A DNA stretch of 64,000 nucleotides from JBMORL01 sp049322335 (GTDB lineage Bacteria; Bacteroidota; Bacteroidia; Flavobacteriales_D; UBA2798): contig JBMORL010000048.1 of assembly GCA_049322335.1 (NCBI GenBank), forward strand, positions 1-64,000, read 5' to 3'. Within the stretch, counting starts at the first letter, position 1, and each line of letters begins with the position of its first letter. The notes beneath the pieces were generated by a model that saw only the letters and a list, made by a program, of their open reading frames with translations, made no database searches and was not told the origin of the DNA. Position numbers and translations under genes: made by a program. Shown piece by piece: positions 8,788 through 17,712 of the stretch.

Positions 8788-9477
8788 TTACCTGAATATT
8801 GCGGTAATAGAAAAGGGCAATTGATTAACAATTAATGAATAGAGTTGCTGATTGTTGACATCGTCAATAAATACCGGGGCAAAGGGATTCCATCCCTGGT
8901 GCTGAGCCGACTGCCAGTCGGAAGCGGTGATCACCGAAAACAAAGTGGCCAGATCAAGTATAAAATCTACATTTTCGGTGTTACCTTCTGCCAGGGAGAA
9001 AGAATAAACCCCTGATTTTGAAACATTTTTGCCTAAAACATGGGTTGCATCAATTTTCAGCTGAACCTGGAAAGTAATCATGTTTTGATCTGTATAGTTG
9101 CCGAACAGATAGATAGCATTTGAATTGCCATTATTAGCGAGCTCAAACTGTATATTCAACATAGAATAATCCCCCTGCATGAGGTCAAACTGATCTGTAA
9201 ATACTGTAGAAGGTGCATTAATTACCACCTGCTGGTTGATATCACGGGTAAAAACAATATCATCTCCTTTTTCCCTGTCACCTAAAACACTGTACTGATT
9301 GATGAACAAGTGACCGGTGGTAAATTCCAGGTAGCCGGGTTGCCAGTTTGTTCCCGAACTGGTTCCTGTAACATTCAAAGAAATGCCAACAGAAACCGGC
9401 TTTTTCTCTTTCCCGCAGGAAGAAAAAGCCAGTATCAGCAGGGTGACAGCTAAAGCAGATGTTATGTGGTGTTTCAA
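8788..9477 (-). CDS. hypothetical lipoprotein
   Basis: Family not recognised. 229 residues. MKHHITSALAVTLLILAFSSC is a lipoprotein signal peptide with lipobox FSSC (Cys 21), followed by GKEKKPVSVG. The mature part is beta-rich (SVGISLNVTGTSSG, YLEFTTGHLFINQYSVLGD) and Asn/Gln-rich, as in Bacteroidota surface lipoproteins of the DUF4382-like kind; that comparison is weak. The start codon is TTG at 9477; no ATG lies near the signal peptide. It is upstream of the sigma-factor gene on the same strand (20-base gap), so it may share its promoter and stress regulation. Confidence 0.65.
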   Translation of the reverse strand: MKHHITSALAVTLLILAFSSCGKEKKPVSVGISLNVTGTSSGTNWQPGYLEFTTGHLFINQYSVLGDREKGDDIVFTRDINQQVVINAPSTVFTDQFDLMQGDYSMLNIQFELANNGNSNAIYLFGNYTDQNMITFQVQLKIDATHVLGKNVSKSGVYSFSLAEGNTENVDFILDLATLFSVITASDWQSAQHQGWNPFAPVFIDDVNNQQLYSLIVNQLPFSITAIFR

Positions 9478-9496
9478 GAGTTCTTGCTATACTACA

Positions 9497-9523
9497 CTAA
9501 AACGTATACAATTGTATGTTTAG
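9497..9523. promoter_or_regulatory. imperfect palindrome in a divergent intergenic region
   Basis: The sequence CTAAAAC-GTATACAATTGTAT-GTTTAG has a perfect 12-bp core, ATACAATTGTAT (9506-9517), with outer arms CTAAA and TTTAG. It lies 20 bases upstream of the TTG start of the minus-strand lipoprotein and about 90 bases before the plus-strand small gene. Position and symmetry fit a dimeric regulator site. No regulator can be named. Confidence 0.3.
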
Positions 9524-9609
9524 TTGCCTCTAAAAATAAAAAATAAACGGACAACCCGAATAATGTTAAAAAACGTCTCCTAGTAGCAAGTAGTGTTAAT
9601 CTGTTGAAA

Positions 9610-9861
9610 ATGAATAAAACGGAGAAAATTGAAAAAATGACTGGGGACGACTCTTCTAAATCGTTTTTTTATTTGGAAATCAGTGACCTGGAGTCATTAA
9701 AACTGACCCTGGAAGCCCATGAAATTGAATTTGATGTGGTATCAGAAAATCGTGTGGGCGAACGCACCCATTATATATGCCGGGTCTTTTGCAATGATAT
9801 GAAAAAGGCTTTTTGGCTCGGTATGGCCTATAATATGAACCGCTCGAAAAAACTGAATTGA
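9610..9861 (+). CDS. small hypothetical protein
   Basis: 83 residues, not recognised. It starts at ATG 9610 (MNKTEKIEK); a TTG two codons earlier is possible. No signal peptide or membrane helix. The pattern FFYLEISDLESLKLTLEAHEIEFDVVSENRVGERTHYICRVF suggests a small alpha/beta fold with a strand-helix-strand start, compatible with a small ACT- or DUF2007-like domain, but that is only a shape comparison. The stop is 3 bases before the next gene, so it is the first gene of a plus-strand run leading into the T9SS proteins. Confidence 0.55.
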   Translation: MNKTEKIEKMTGDDSSKSFFYLEISDLESLKLTLEAHEIEFDVVSENRVGERTHYICRVFCNDMKKAFWLGMAYNMNRSKKLN

Positions 9862-9864
9862 TAT

Positions 9865-10197
9865 ATGAAAACATTGTTTTTTACTGTTATTTTTTGCCTT
9901 GCAGCAGGTATTTCGGGTGCTCAGCAATCACAAAGCGCCTCACAGCAACAGGTGGTAAAAGAACCGGAAGATTTTGATGGCACTTACCAGGTAATGTATA
10001 CTACTTACCGGACTGAGATTTTTCCGAAAGAAGTTCGCCAGATAATTGAATCAAAAAGACACCAAACGGATATGGTATTGTGGGAATATTCTGAATTTAC
10101 CACCTTCAGAATTCTGCCTTATGATATTATTAATTCATCCGGATTTACTCCATTTAGTAAAGAGGAAACATTTATTTATATCCAGGGAAACAAATAA
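9865..10197 (+). CDS. small secreted protein upstream of a T9SS protein
   Basis: 110 residues with a clear signal peptide (MKTLFFTVIFCLAAGISGAQ), a Gln/Ser-rich start, and a mature domain with FDGTYQVMYTTYRTEIFPKE and FTTFRILPYDIINSSGF. No family recognised. Five bases separate it from the large T9SS gene, so they are co-transcribed. The same arrangement recurs at 12026/12322 and, on the other strand, 57935/57528. The three small proteins share a loose pattern: a Y-x-hydrophobic strand early, then an aromatic-hydrophobic strand before a Pro or Ser. A role as partner, chaperone or shared surface component of the T9SS protein is inference. Confidence 0.65.
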   Translation: MKTLFFTVIFCLAAGISGAQQSQSASQQQVVKEPEDFDGTYQVMYTTYRTEIFPKEVRQIIESKRHQTDMVLWEYSEFTTFRILPYDIINSSGFTPFSKEETFIYIQGNK

Positions 10198-10202
10198 AAT
10201 TT

Positions 10203-12020
10203 ATGCGCAGGGTGAAAAAAATTATAATCGGAATATTGTTTTCGTTTTCGGTATCGCTGGGATATGCGCAACCTGCCAATGATAACTGTTCGGGCGCAAC
10301 TGTTTCGCCCCAGGATGGAACATGCATAGGCGGCACCACCGTTGCTGCTACCGACAGCTGGTCAGGGGCAGTGGGCTGTCAAACTACTGCATCGGCTCCT
10401 GATGTTTGGTATACTTTTACAGCAACAGGAACACAGGCAGTTTTTAATGTTACCAATGGAACCATGACAGGAAATGTCGAAATCATATTAGTATTTCCCA
10501 ATTGTTCTTCCAACAACTGCACCTGCCCTTTTATCCTGGAGGGAACTGACTGCGGCCCTTCTCCCAATGCTGCAACTTTTACCAATCTTGTTGTTGGCCA
10601 GGTTTATTATTATACCATTTCCTCTTCTACCGGATCTCAGGGAACATTCACTGCCTGTCTTACAGTAACCAATCCCCCGCCCGCGCCAGGACAAGACTGT
10701 GTAACTTCTCAAACCCTTTGTGACGGGCCTGATTTTTCGGTGCCACTTATGAGTTTGGGTGACGGAGCAGTAGAAGAAAATGTGGCTGGTGCGTGGTCGA
10801 GTTGTATTGGTGATGAAACTAGTTCTCAATGGTACAGATTTACAGCCGGAACAACAGGAACTTATTCTTTACTTGTAGAACCAAATACCTGGACCCCACC
10901 CGGAACTGGAGATGATTATGACTGGGAGTTTTATAATATAACCACAAGTGGGTGTACAAGCAGTGCTACAAGTTTAGCCTGCGACTATGACCCATGCAGG
11001 GGAAGTACGGGCTTTTCTGCAACTGGTGCAGCTGGTTTTAGCCAGGTAGGGGGAACCGATTACCAAAATAATGATCCAATAGGGCCCGCCAATTGCACAG
11101 GCGGACCGCAATGGAATACCACTTCCATCACTTTAACAGCAGGAAACACTTATGCTTTGATGGTTCAAAATTATACAGGAAGTACTGGTGGCGTTACCGT
11201 TTCAAGCGGAGGAACAGCATTATTTGGTCCTCAGGCCGCATTTACTGTTACCAACCAGTGCGGGACTGACAATACAGTGGATGTGGCTGCTACTAATGTT
11301 TATACTCAGGCCGGATGGAATTATTCCTGGAACTGGGGAGACGGAAATACAACATCAGGTACAACTTCAACCAGTCATACTTATGCCACAATAGGTACGT
11401 ACACTATATCGCTTACAATTACTGATCCCTTGGGTTGTACACAAACCGCTCTGGCAAGTACAGTTTGCACCCTTCCTATCGAACTTCTGTCTTTTGATGG
11501 AAATTATGATGGGTCAAAAGTGAAATTAACATGGACCACCGCTACTGAAACCGACAATGATTTTTTTACCCTGGAAAGAAGTTTTGACGGGAAAGTTTTC
11601 GAAATTATAGGTACTGTTGACGGAGCCGGAAACAGTGTAATCCCTATCAGTTACCGCTTCGATGACGAACGCCCGGTGCAGGGACTAACGTACTACAGGC
11701 TTAAGCAAACTGATTTTAACGGAAAATTTGTTTATACCGACCCACTGGCTGTATATATCGATGATGAAACCGGCAACATTGCTGTATATCCCAATCCTGC
11801 AAAAGAAAGCCTGAATGTGTTTTTTACCGCTTCTTCCAATGAAGAAACGCATCTTAAAATTACTGATATCACCGGAAAAACGGTTTATCGTACTTCACTG
11901 ATGCCTTCGGGAAAAACACTGGATCACAAAATAAATTCTTCTGATTTTCCAAAAGGGATTTATTTTGTTACGGTCGTGCAGGGAAATAAACTTTATCATA
12001 CCAAATTCTCTGTAGAATAG
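10203..12020 (+). CDS. T9SS-exported surface protein with PKD domain
   Basis: 605 residues, secreted. Signal peptide 1-22 (ends SLGYAQ) followed by PANDNCSGA, a start common to this group. Two Cys-rich beta-sandwich-like modules follow (each with W-Y-x-F-T: DVWYTFTATG, SQWYRFTAGTTG). A PKD domain lies near residues 350-415 (WNWGDGNTTSGTTSTSHTYA). Then comes the LPIELLSFDG...YYRLKQTDFNGK module (about 425-520) and a C-terminal sorting domain (IAVYPNPAKESLNVFF to YHTKFSVE). It would cross the outer membrane by T9SS and be anchored or released. An adhesin or matrix role is inferred. It shares its overall plan with the genes at 12322 and 55681. Confidence 0.85.
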   Translation: MRRVKKIIIGILFSFSVSLGYAQPANDNCSGATVSPQDGTCIGGTTVAATDSWSGAVGCQTTASAPDVWYTFTATGTQAVFNVTNGTMTGNVEIILVFPNCSSNNCTCPFILEGTDCGPSPNAATFTNLVVGQVYYYTISSSTGSQGTFTACLTVTNPPPAPGQDCVTSQTLCDGPDFSVPLMSLGDGAVEENVAGAWSSCIGDETSSQWYRFTAGTTGTYSLLVEPNTWTPPGTGDDYDWEFYNITTSGCTSSATSLACDYDPCRGSTGFSATGAAGFSQVGGTDYQNNDPIGPANCTGGPQWNTTSITLTAGNTYALMVQNYTGSTGGVTVSSGGTALFGPQAAFTVTNQCGTDNTVDVAATNVYTQAGWNYSWNWGDGNTTSGTTSTSHTYATIGTYTISLTITDPLGCTQTALASTVCTLPIELLSFDGNYDGSKVKLTWTTATETDNDFFTLERSFDGKVFEIIGTVDGAGNSVIPISYRFDDERPVQGLTYYRLKQTDFNGKFVYTDPLAVYIDDETGNIAVYPNPAKESLNVFFTASSNEETHLKITDITGKTVYRTSLMPSGKTLDHKINSSDFPKGIYFVTVVQGNKLYHTKFSVE

Positions 12021-12025
12021 AACAA

Positions 12026-12325
12026 ATGAAGACTCCCTGTTATCCGTTTTTAGTTCTGCTTTTATTTTTAGCTGTACAAAATTCAACTGCCCAAACCTGT
12101 GATTCCACACAATGGGCGCAACCCGGCACTTACGAAATCCAGCTGATTCCCGGATCAACAGAAGCAAGTCCGCCAACTTTGGCCGATCAGCCACTTACTT
12201 CCGATCAGCTGTGTATGATTGAATGGAACCGGCACCTGTCTAATTTTGTTTTTCTTCCCCTGTCTCCCTATACCCGCGTTAAGATCTATCCCCGTTCATT
12301 AATAACCGTTCATGGGCCGCGATGA
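12026..12325 (+). CDS. small secreted protein coupled to a T9SS protein
   Basis: 99 residues: signal peptide MKTPCYPFLVLLLFLAVQNSTAQ, then CDSTQWAQPGTYEIQLIPGS, a Pro/Thr segment, and FVFLPLSPYTRVKIYPRSLI. Not recognised. The stop codon overlaps the next start (ATGA at 12322-12325), so translation of the T9SS protein is coupled to it. It begins five bases after the previous T9SS gene. Two Cys remain in the mature chain (CDST, LCMI), perhaps one disulfide. Second example of the small-secreted/T9SS pair in this window. Confidence 0.6.
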   Translation: MKTPCYPFLVLLLFLAVQNSTAQTCDSTQWAQPGTYEIQLIPGSTEASPPTLADQPLTSDQLCMIEWNRHLSNFVFLPLSPYTRVKIYPRSLITVHGPR

Positions 12326-13866
12326 AAAAAGGAATATTCATATTATTTTTTTCGTTTATAACGGTTTTTGCCTTTGCGCAACCCGCCAATGATAATTGTG
12401 CTTCTGCCGTTAATCTCACTATTGATGCCGCCCTTTCCTGCGCACAAACTACACAAAACGCAACCTTACAGGGCGGAGAATGTATTACCAACTATGCGGG
12501 AGTTACAGAATATACTTCGTGGTACAGATTCACTGCCAACAACGATTCACTGGTTTTAAATTTTATTCAAACCAATGTTACCAATTGTGCTCCGGAAATT
12601 TCTGTTTACGGGCCTTTTGCTCCCGGTGGAGGATGTATTCCCGGTTGTGCCAGTACCCTTTACAATGCATTATTAAACGGTGACCCCGGAAGTCATATTT
12701 TACTTACAGGATTAGCTACTTCAGGAAACAACAGTTACCTGATCCAGATTCAGAATAATGATTGTGGCGGAGGTAATTCACGTTTTGTAAATTTTTGCAT
12801 CAATATGCAGCAACCGGAAGGAAATAATACTGCCGGTACTGCCGATCTTTTAAATGCCTGCGGAACAGCTTTTACCAATTCTACCAATGGTGGTTACTGG
12901 CAAACCGGCACGTCTACCGGTTTTAATAATCTTGACGGAAACGGAACCACTACCTGCGGAACGTGTGGAGAAGCAGGTGATGATACTCCTTTTATCATTA
13001 ATAACGTGTCGTGGACATACTTTTGTTCACTTACTGCGGGCACATGGCAAATTACCGTAAATGGTGTGAGCGGATGTACACTTGCTGCTCCCAACCAGGG
13101 AGTACAGGCTTCTGTTTTTACGGGAACTCCCGGTGCTTTATCCAACCAGGGAAACAGCCAGAATCCAATTCCGCCAGGTGGGTCATGGACATCAGGTGTA
13201 TTAACAGTAAACAGCGGACAATGCGCCTACCTGATGATTGATGGCTTTGCCGGTGATGCCTGTAATTATAATGTTACATTAACCAATCTTACAGGTGGAT
13301 GTATTGTTTTGCCTATAGAGATGGGTGAGTTTTATGCAGAAACAAAGGGAAACGCAGTAGTACTTAACTGGTCTACCTATACCGAAAAAAACAATAATTA
13401 TTTTATTATTGAACGATCTTTCGACAATCAATCGTATGAACCGATCGGAGCAGTAAAAGGAGCCGGCCACAGTCAGTCATTGATTCGCTATTCATTTACA
13501 GATGTTGATCCGGAAGAAGGGCTTTTGTATTATCGTTTAAAACAGGTGGACAACGATGGCAAGGTAACTGTTTCAGGAATACTGAGCATTACCTTTTCAT
13601 TCAGTGACCATTTTTCTGTTTCTGTTTTTCCAAATCCTTCTGATGAATCAGAAAGAGTTTCTGTTTTAATAACCGGTGATGCGGGTGAAAATATTGCTAC
13701 AGAAATCCGGGATGTTGCGGGCAACGTACTGCAGGTAAAAACCATAACAATAGGAGAAACCGGTGAAGTTATTTATCACCCCCGTGAGCTGAACCGTGGA
13801 ATTTATTTCATCCGTTGCCAGGGTGAAACGGGACAACCGGTAACTCAAAAATTCATTATCAAATAA
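12322..13866 (+). CDS. T9SS-exported surface protein
   Basis: 514 residues. Signal peptide (FSFITVFAFAQ) then PANDNCASAVNL, matching the paralogue at 10203. A beta-sandwich module with YTSWYRFTANNDS, Cys-rich loops, a second module with VSWTYFCSLTAGTW, then VLPIEMGEFYAETKG...LLYYRLKQVDNDGK and a sorting domain with FPNPSDESERVSV ending KFIIK. No PKD domain is seen. The start overlaps the upstream small gene by ATGA. It ends four bases from the convergent TonB receptor. Adhesive or structural surface role inferred from architecture only. Confidence 0.85.
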   Translation: MKKGIFILFFSFITVFAFAQPANDNCASAVNLTIDAALSCAQTTQNATLQGGECITNYAGVTEYTSWYRFTANNDSLVLNFIQTNVTNCAPEISVYGPFAPGGGCIPGCASTLYNALLNGDPGSHILLTGLATSGNNSYLIQIQNNDCGGGNSRFVNFCINMQQPEGNNTAGTADLLNACGTAFTNSTNGGYWQTGTSTGFNNLDGNGTTTCGTCGEAGDDTPFIINNVSWTYFCSLTAGTWQITVNGVSGCTLAAPNQGVQASVFTGTPGALSNQGNSQNPIPPGGSWTSGVLTVNSGQCAYLMIDGFAGDACNYNVTLTNLTGGCIVLPIEMGEFYAETKGNAVVLNWSTYTEKNNNYFIIERSFDNQSYEPIGAVKGAGHSQSLIRYSFTDVDPEEGLLYYRLKQVDNDGKVTVSGILSITFSFSDHFSVSVFPNPSDESERVSVLITGDAGENIATEIRDVAGNVLQVKTITIGETGEVIYHPRELNRGIYFIRCQGETGQPVTQKFIIK

Positions 13867-13870
13867 TCTG

Positions 13871-16246
13871 TCAAAACTCAATCCGGTACTGCATTACAGG
13901 CAAAAATCCGGTCTGGTAAGAAGTACTTATCTCACCGGTGGTTGCATTGAATTTTTGCATAAAAATGTTTTTATGATTGATGATGTTTTGGATATCGACC
14001 GACCATTCCTGGGTTATTTTTTTTCCGTTATGTTTATAGCCGGCCTTGAAATCGATCCTGAAATAATCGGGATACTTCCCGGAATAGGCATTCGTCCAGT
14101 CACGTATTTCTTCTCCGGCCAGGCGGCTTTCATTTAATAAAATGGGGGTATAACGTTGTCCGCCATTCAGCATTACTTTAACGTCTGTGGTGAGAACATT
14201 TTTTGAATTTCTTTTCCCGTTTTCATCTTTTTTTCCCAATAAAAATTCTTTTCCCGCCAATGCATTAAAGGTATAATTTCCGTTAAATGCAGTGTGATGT
14301 TCTATTCCGTCACTTCCCTTATAAGAGGAATTATATGCCGAAGCGGTAACAAGAAAATACAATCCCTGCGAAAGAAATTTTTCCAGCGTAAGTTCTATCC
14401 CGTAGTTGGTGCCCGTTCCCTTATTTGCCATCGTATCCGGAAAACTCATGCGGAAATTGGCTCCCTGGTTAAGCATGGAAAAGGCATTACTGTTTACATC
14501 CACCGGCACATTGAAAATAGATTGATAATATGCTTCTGCCTTCAGCCGGATGTTTTCTGCCAGCCTGCGGTCGTATCCCAATATAACGTGATGCGCCTTT
14601 GTGAAACCAATACCGGTATTTACGTTAACCAACGATCCGTCACTTAATCTTATTTTATCGAAAAATATTTCGGTGGGTGGCAGCTGGCTGTGTAAACCAT
14701 ATCCCATACTAAATGCCGATGCCGGGCTAACCTGCCATTTTATTCCCAGGCGCGGTTCTACAGCAATGGAATTATTAAAGGTGAAATGCTGGTAATGCAG
14801 CCCGGTGTTAATACTTATTTCATTGGTGGGACGATACAGCCAGTTGACATACGGCTGCAAAAGATAAACCGATCCGCTATAATCAGAAAGTACAACAAAC
14901 TGGTTCAATCCGCCTTCATACACACTGTCCGACAACTGAAAAAACATCCGGTCGGCATAAAATCCGGCCTTCAGTACGTGCCTGGAACTGAATTTTTTAT
15001 TAATATAACTGTTTAAGGATTGCTTTCCCTGAAGCGAATTGTTACGGTAAAATGCAAATGGCTGCGCATCCACTGTACTGATGGAATCGAGGATAACCCG
15101 CAAGTCATGTGCGGTAACGGCAAAAGTTGTTTTAATAAAAGTAGTTGGATTGATAAAATATGTGTTTGAAATTCCCGCTACGCCCACCGTTGAACGAAAA
15201 CGCAAATCTTCTCCTTCTTCGGCAAAAAGGTTATTGGAAGTATCAAGATCTTTATTAAGCAAATCCACATAGCTTATTCCTCCCAAACCGAAAACAGATA
15301 TACTGCCTTTTTTATTGGGGAAATTGGCTTTGAAAGAAAGATCCTGGTATTGCGGAACGGAAGCCGAGCCAAATTCTATTCCCAGTAATTTAAATAATTC
15401 GAGGGTAGAATAACGGTAGCTGACCAGGTACGAAGCTTGTTTTCCTTTCTTAAACGGTCCTTCGGCCATGAGCTCTGCCCCGTTAAAACCAAATTGCCCG
15501 GTAAACTCACGTTGTTCATTATTTCCGTTTCTCAGGCGTAAGTCAAAGACACCCGACATAGCGTTTCCATATTCTGAAGGAAATGCACCTGTCATAAAAT
15601 CAGAATTCGAAAGCACATTATTATTGAGCATGGAAACCGGCCCGCCAGTTGTGCCGGGTACAGCAAAGTGATTGGGATTGGGAATATCCACTCCTTCGAG
15701 GCGATACAAAACTCCCATGGGAGAATTTCCCCTTATCACAATATCATTGCGCGAATCGTCAGCCCCCTGCACACCGGCAAAATTCTGCGCCATACGCGCC
15801 ACGTCATTGCGGCTGCCCGCAAACCGTTGTGTTTCTTCAATGGAAAACTGTCGCGCACTCACTAACGCCATTTCGTTATTGGGTTTTTCTTTTTCGCGAT
15901 TGGCAGAAACCACTACTTTGTCTTCCAGTGTTACTATGTCTTCCAGTTCAATCGTCAATACTATTTCTTTTCCCGAAGTGAGCATCAGGTTATTAATGAC
16001 CATTTCATTATAACCCACATAGGATATGCGCACTCCCTGCCGGCCCACAGGAACGTTTTCTATTTTAAAATTCCCGTCCAGATCACTTACCACTCCCACC
16101 AGCGGATCAGAATTAATCAATACAACATTTGCTCCCGGCACCGGCATCTGGGTTGCCTTTTCAATAATTTTTCCGCGAATGGTTTGTGTTTGTGAATAAA
16201 CCAGTGCCGGAAATAAAACAAGAAAGAAAAAAATAATGTGTTTCAT
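13871..16246 (-). CDS. TonB-dependent receptor under TetR control
   Basis: 791 residues. Signal peptide 1-18 (PALVYSQ). Residues 22-110 are a carboxypeptidase-regulatory-like domain (IRGKIIEKATQMPVPGANVVL). A plug follows with DVARMAQNFAGVQGADDSRN and IVIRGNSPMGVLYRLEGVDI, the type seen in large Bacteroidota receptors without a SusD partner. The barrel ends in QYRIEF. No SusD gene is adjacent, so it is not a classical glycan-uptake pair. It follows the TetR gene with a 5-base gap, so it is most likely the regulated target of that repressor. Substrate unknown. Confidence 0.88.
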   Translation of the reverse strand: MKHIIFFFLVLFPALVYSQTQTIRGKIIEKATQMPVPGANVVLINSDPLVGVVSDLDGNFKIENVPVGRQGVRISYVGYNEMVINNLMLTSGKEIVLTIELEDIVTLEDKVVVSANREKEKPNNEMALVSARQFSIEETQRFAGSRNDVARMAQNFAGVQGADDSRNDIVIRGNSPMGVLYRLEGVDIPNPNHFAVPGTTGGPVSMLNNNVLSNSDFMTGAFPSEYGNAMSGVFDLRLRNGNNEQREFTGQFGFNGAELMAEGPFKKGKQASYLVSYRYSTLELFKLLGIEFGSASVPQYQDLSFKANFPNKKGSISVFGLGGISYVDLLNKDLDTSNNLFAEEGEDLRFRSTVGVAGISNTYFINPTTFIKTTFAVTAHDLRVILDSISTVDAQPFAFYRNNSLQGKQSLNSYINKKFSSRHVLKAGFYADRMFFQLSDSVYEGGLNQFVVLSDYSGSVYLLQPYVNWLYRPTNEISINTGLHYQHFTFNNSIAVEPRLGIKWQVSPASAFSMGYGLHSQLPPTEIFFDKIRLSDGSLVNVNTGIGFTKAHHVILGYDRRLAENIRLKAEAYYQSIFNVPVDVNSNAFSMLNQGANFRMSFPDTMANKGTGTNYGIELTLEKFLSQGLYFLVTASAYNSSYKGSDGIEHHTAFNGNYTFNALAGKEFLLGKKDENGKRNSKNVLTTDVKVMLNGGQRYTPILLNESRLAGEEIRDWTNAYSGKYPDYFRIDFKAGYKHNGKKITQEWSVDIQNIINHKNIFMQKFNATTGEISTSYQTGFLPVMQYRIEF

Positions 16247-16251
16247 ATTGG

Positions 16252-16887
16252 TTATTTTTTCATAGCGGTTTCCATAAAATCAAAATAATAATCCAGGAAT
16301 ATTTTTTTCTTTATTCCCAGTTGCTGTTCCATCATTACACCTTTGGTGGATAATAATAAGGCCAGCCCGTGTGAAGATGACCATAACAGAAAAGCGGTTT
16401 TAAGAGGATCAGTTTTTTTACTCACCGAGCCATCCTCAATTCCTCCCCGGATCACTTCCACAAAAAAACCAATGGTGCTTAACCCCAGTTCCACACAATT
16501 TTTTTCGTACGGAGTACAATTTTCATCATCACTGTTTTTCACTGCATAATCCATCAGGAGTTTTGCATATAACGGATACCTGCGGGCGAATTCGAAAAAA
16601 GCTTCCCCTATCGCACGGATCTTATCAATTCCTTTTGGTGGTTTTACAATCGCTTTGCGGAACATCTTCATCATGATGTCCATTCCTTTTGCATTGAGTG
16701 CACAACAGAGATCTTCTTTATTCTGGTAATAGAGATACAAAGTGCCTTTGGCTAATTCGGCTGCTTCAGCTACATCATTCATGGTAGATGCATCATATCC
16801 TTTTTCGCCAAAAATTTTTTCGGCTGCCGCGAGAATGGCCGCCTGACGCTGCGCCCTCTCTCTTTCCTTTCTTTCGGTGACTCCCAT
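16252..16887 (-). CDS. TetR/AcrR-family transcriptional regulator
   Basis: 211 residues. The N-terminal helix-turn-helix spans about residues 12-58: QAAILAAAEKIFGEKGYDASTMNDVAEAAELAKGTLYLYYQNKEDL, a textbook TetR DNA-binding domain. The C-terminal all-helical ligand domain is divergent, as usual. I place the start at ATG 16887 and not the TTG at 16902, because that TTG lies inside the palindromic operator. It sits first in a two-gene operon with the TonB receptor; the operator just upstream of the ATG indicates autoregulation. The inducing ligand is unknown. Confidence 0.92.
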   Translation of the reverse strand: MGVTERKERERAQRQAAILAAAEKIFGEKGYDASTMNDVAEAAELAKGTLYLYYQNKEDLCCALNAKGMDIMMKMFRKAIVKPPKGIDKIRAIGEAFFEFARRYPLYAKLLMDYAVKNSDDENCTPYEKNCVELGLSTIGFFVEVIRGGIEDGSVSKKTDPLKTAFLLWSSSHGLALLLSTKGVMMEQQLGIKKKIFLDYYFDFMETAMKK

Positions 16888-16895
16888 ATTTTTAG

Positions 16896-16908
16896 TGACC
16901 AATGGTCA
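16896..16908. promoter_or_regulatory. 13-bp palindromic operator before tetR
   Basis: TGACCA-A-TGGTCA is a perfect 6-1-6 inverted repeat, ending 8 bases upstream of the TetR ATG at 16887. TetR-family repressors commonly bind such short palindromes beside their own genes. The position overlaps where a ribosome-binding site or transcription start would lie, so binding would silence both the regulator and the downstream receptor. Specific binding is inferred. Confidence 0.6.
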
Positions 16909-17000
16909 TTTTTTGTCCAAAGGTAATGGAGTTTTTCCGAAACTTCCAAATTTTTCTGTAAAAAACTGATGTTCAGTGGATTTTTTGTATATTTAGGGGG

Positions 17001-17663
17001 ATGAACATAAAGTTTGTACTAATTTTGGCAGGGTTGTTTTCCATTCCCCTGTTACAGGCACAGGAAACAGATATACAATTTCTTCCTGATCCGGAAACCG
17101 GGGAGCTGAAGTTGATGATCAACACGTTTCCGGTAGAATTTCCCATCACCGGTAAAGAAATAATTAAAATCCTGGGAGAACCCGACCTGAAAAAAACCAT
17201 AAAAAAACACCGTTCAACACCTGTATTTCCCGGCAGATGCGGGCATACCAATCTTATTCCAAAAACAACTCATTGGTATTATAAAAACGGTTTAATTTTT
17301 TCTGGTGCCGACTCTAAAAAATTTACTTCACTTTCTGTTGTTACCGACACTTCTTCCGCTTCACTTTCCGGAAAAGTAAATTCTTATTCGGGAAAAATTC
17401 ATTATAACCTTTCAGAAATTGTAAGTGACAAAACGTTTCTTCCGTTTTTAGATTCTCTGCGTACAGAAAATTCTGGCGGACGATGGATGGCGGCTGATTA
17501 TGCTTTTAACTTTATGGGTTCGCAATGGAAAGAATCTATTGTTTTTGGAACCTATAATGCTGCTGCTATAGAACAGGTAAAAATAGCGGGAATCAGTTTT
17601 ACATTTTATATTGATGTAGACACCGGGATGATTAAAAGCATCCATTATCACAAACGGGACTAA
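17001..17663 (+). CDS. secreted hypothetical protein
   Basis: 220 residues, not recognised. Signal peptide MNIKFVLILAGLFSIPLLQAQ, then IQFLPDPETGELKLMINTFPVEFPITGKEIIKILGEPD, which looks like a small alpha/beta domain start. Later GRCGHTNLIPKTTHWYYKNGLIFSG suggests a recurrent Bacteroidota domain of about 190 residues of unknown role. The ATG at 17001 directly follows TTTAGGGGG. It is divergent from tetR, with 113 bases between the two starts, and ends 49 bases before gpsA. Confidence 0.65.
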   Translation: MNIKFVLILAGLFSIPLLQAQETDIQFLPDPETGELKLMINTFPVEFPITGKEIIKILGEPDLKKTIKKHRSTPVFPGRCGHTNLIPKTTHWYYKNGLIFSGADSKKFTSLSVVTDTSSASLSGKVNSYSGKIHYNLSEIVSDKTFLPFLDSLRTENSGGRWMAADYAFNFMGSQWKESIVFGTYNAAAIEQVKIAGISFTFYIDVDTGMIKSIHYHKRD

Positions 17664-17712
17664 TTCCGGTTTGTTTGCCGATAATTCTTACTTTTACCAA
17701 AATCACTCACAG

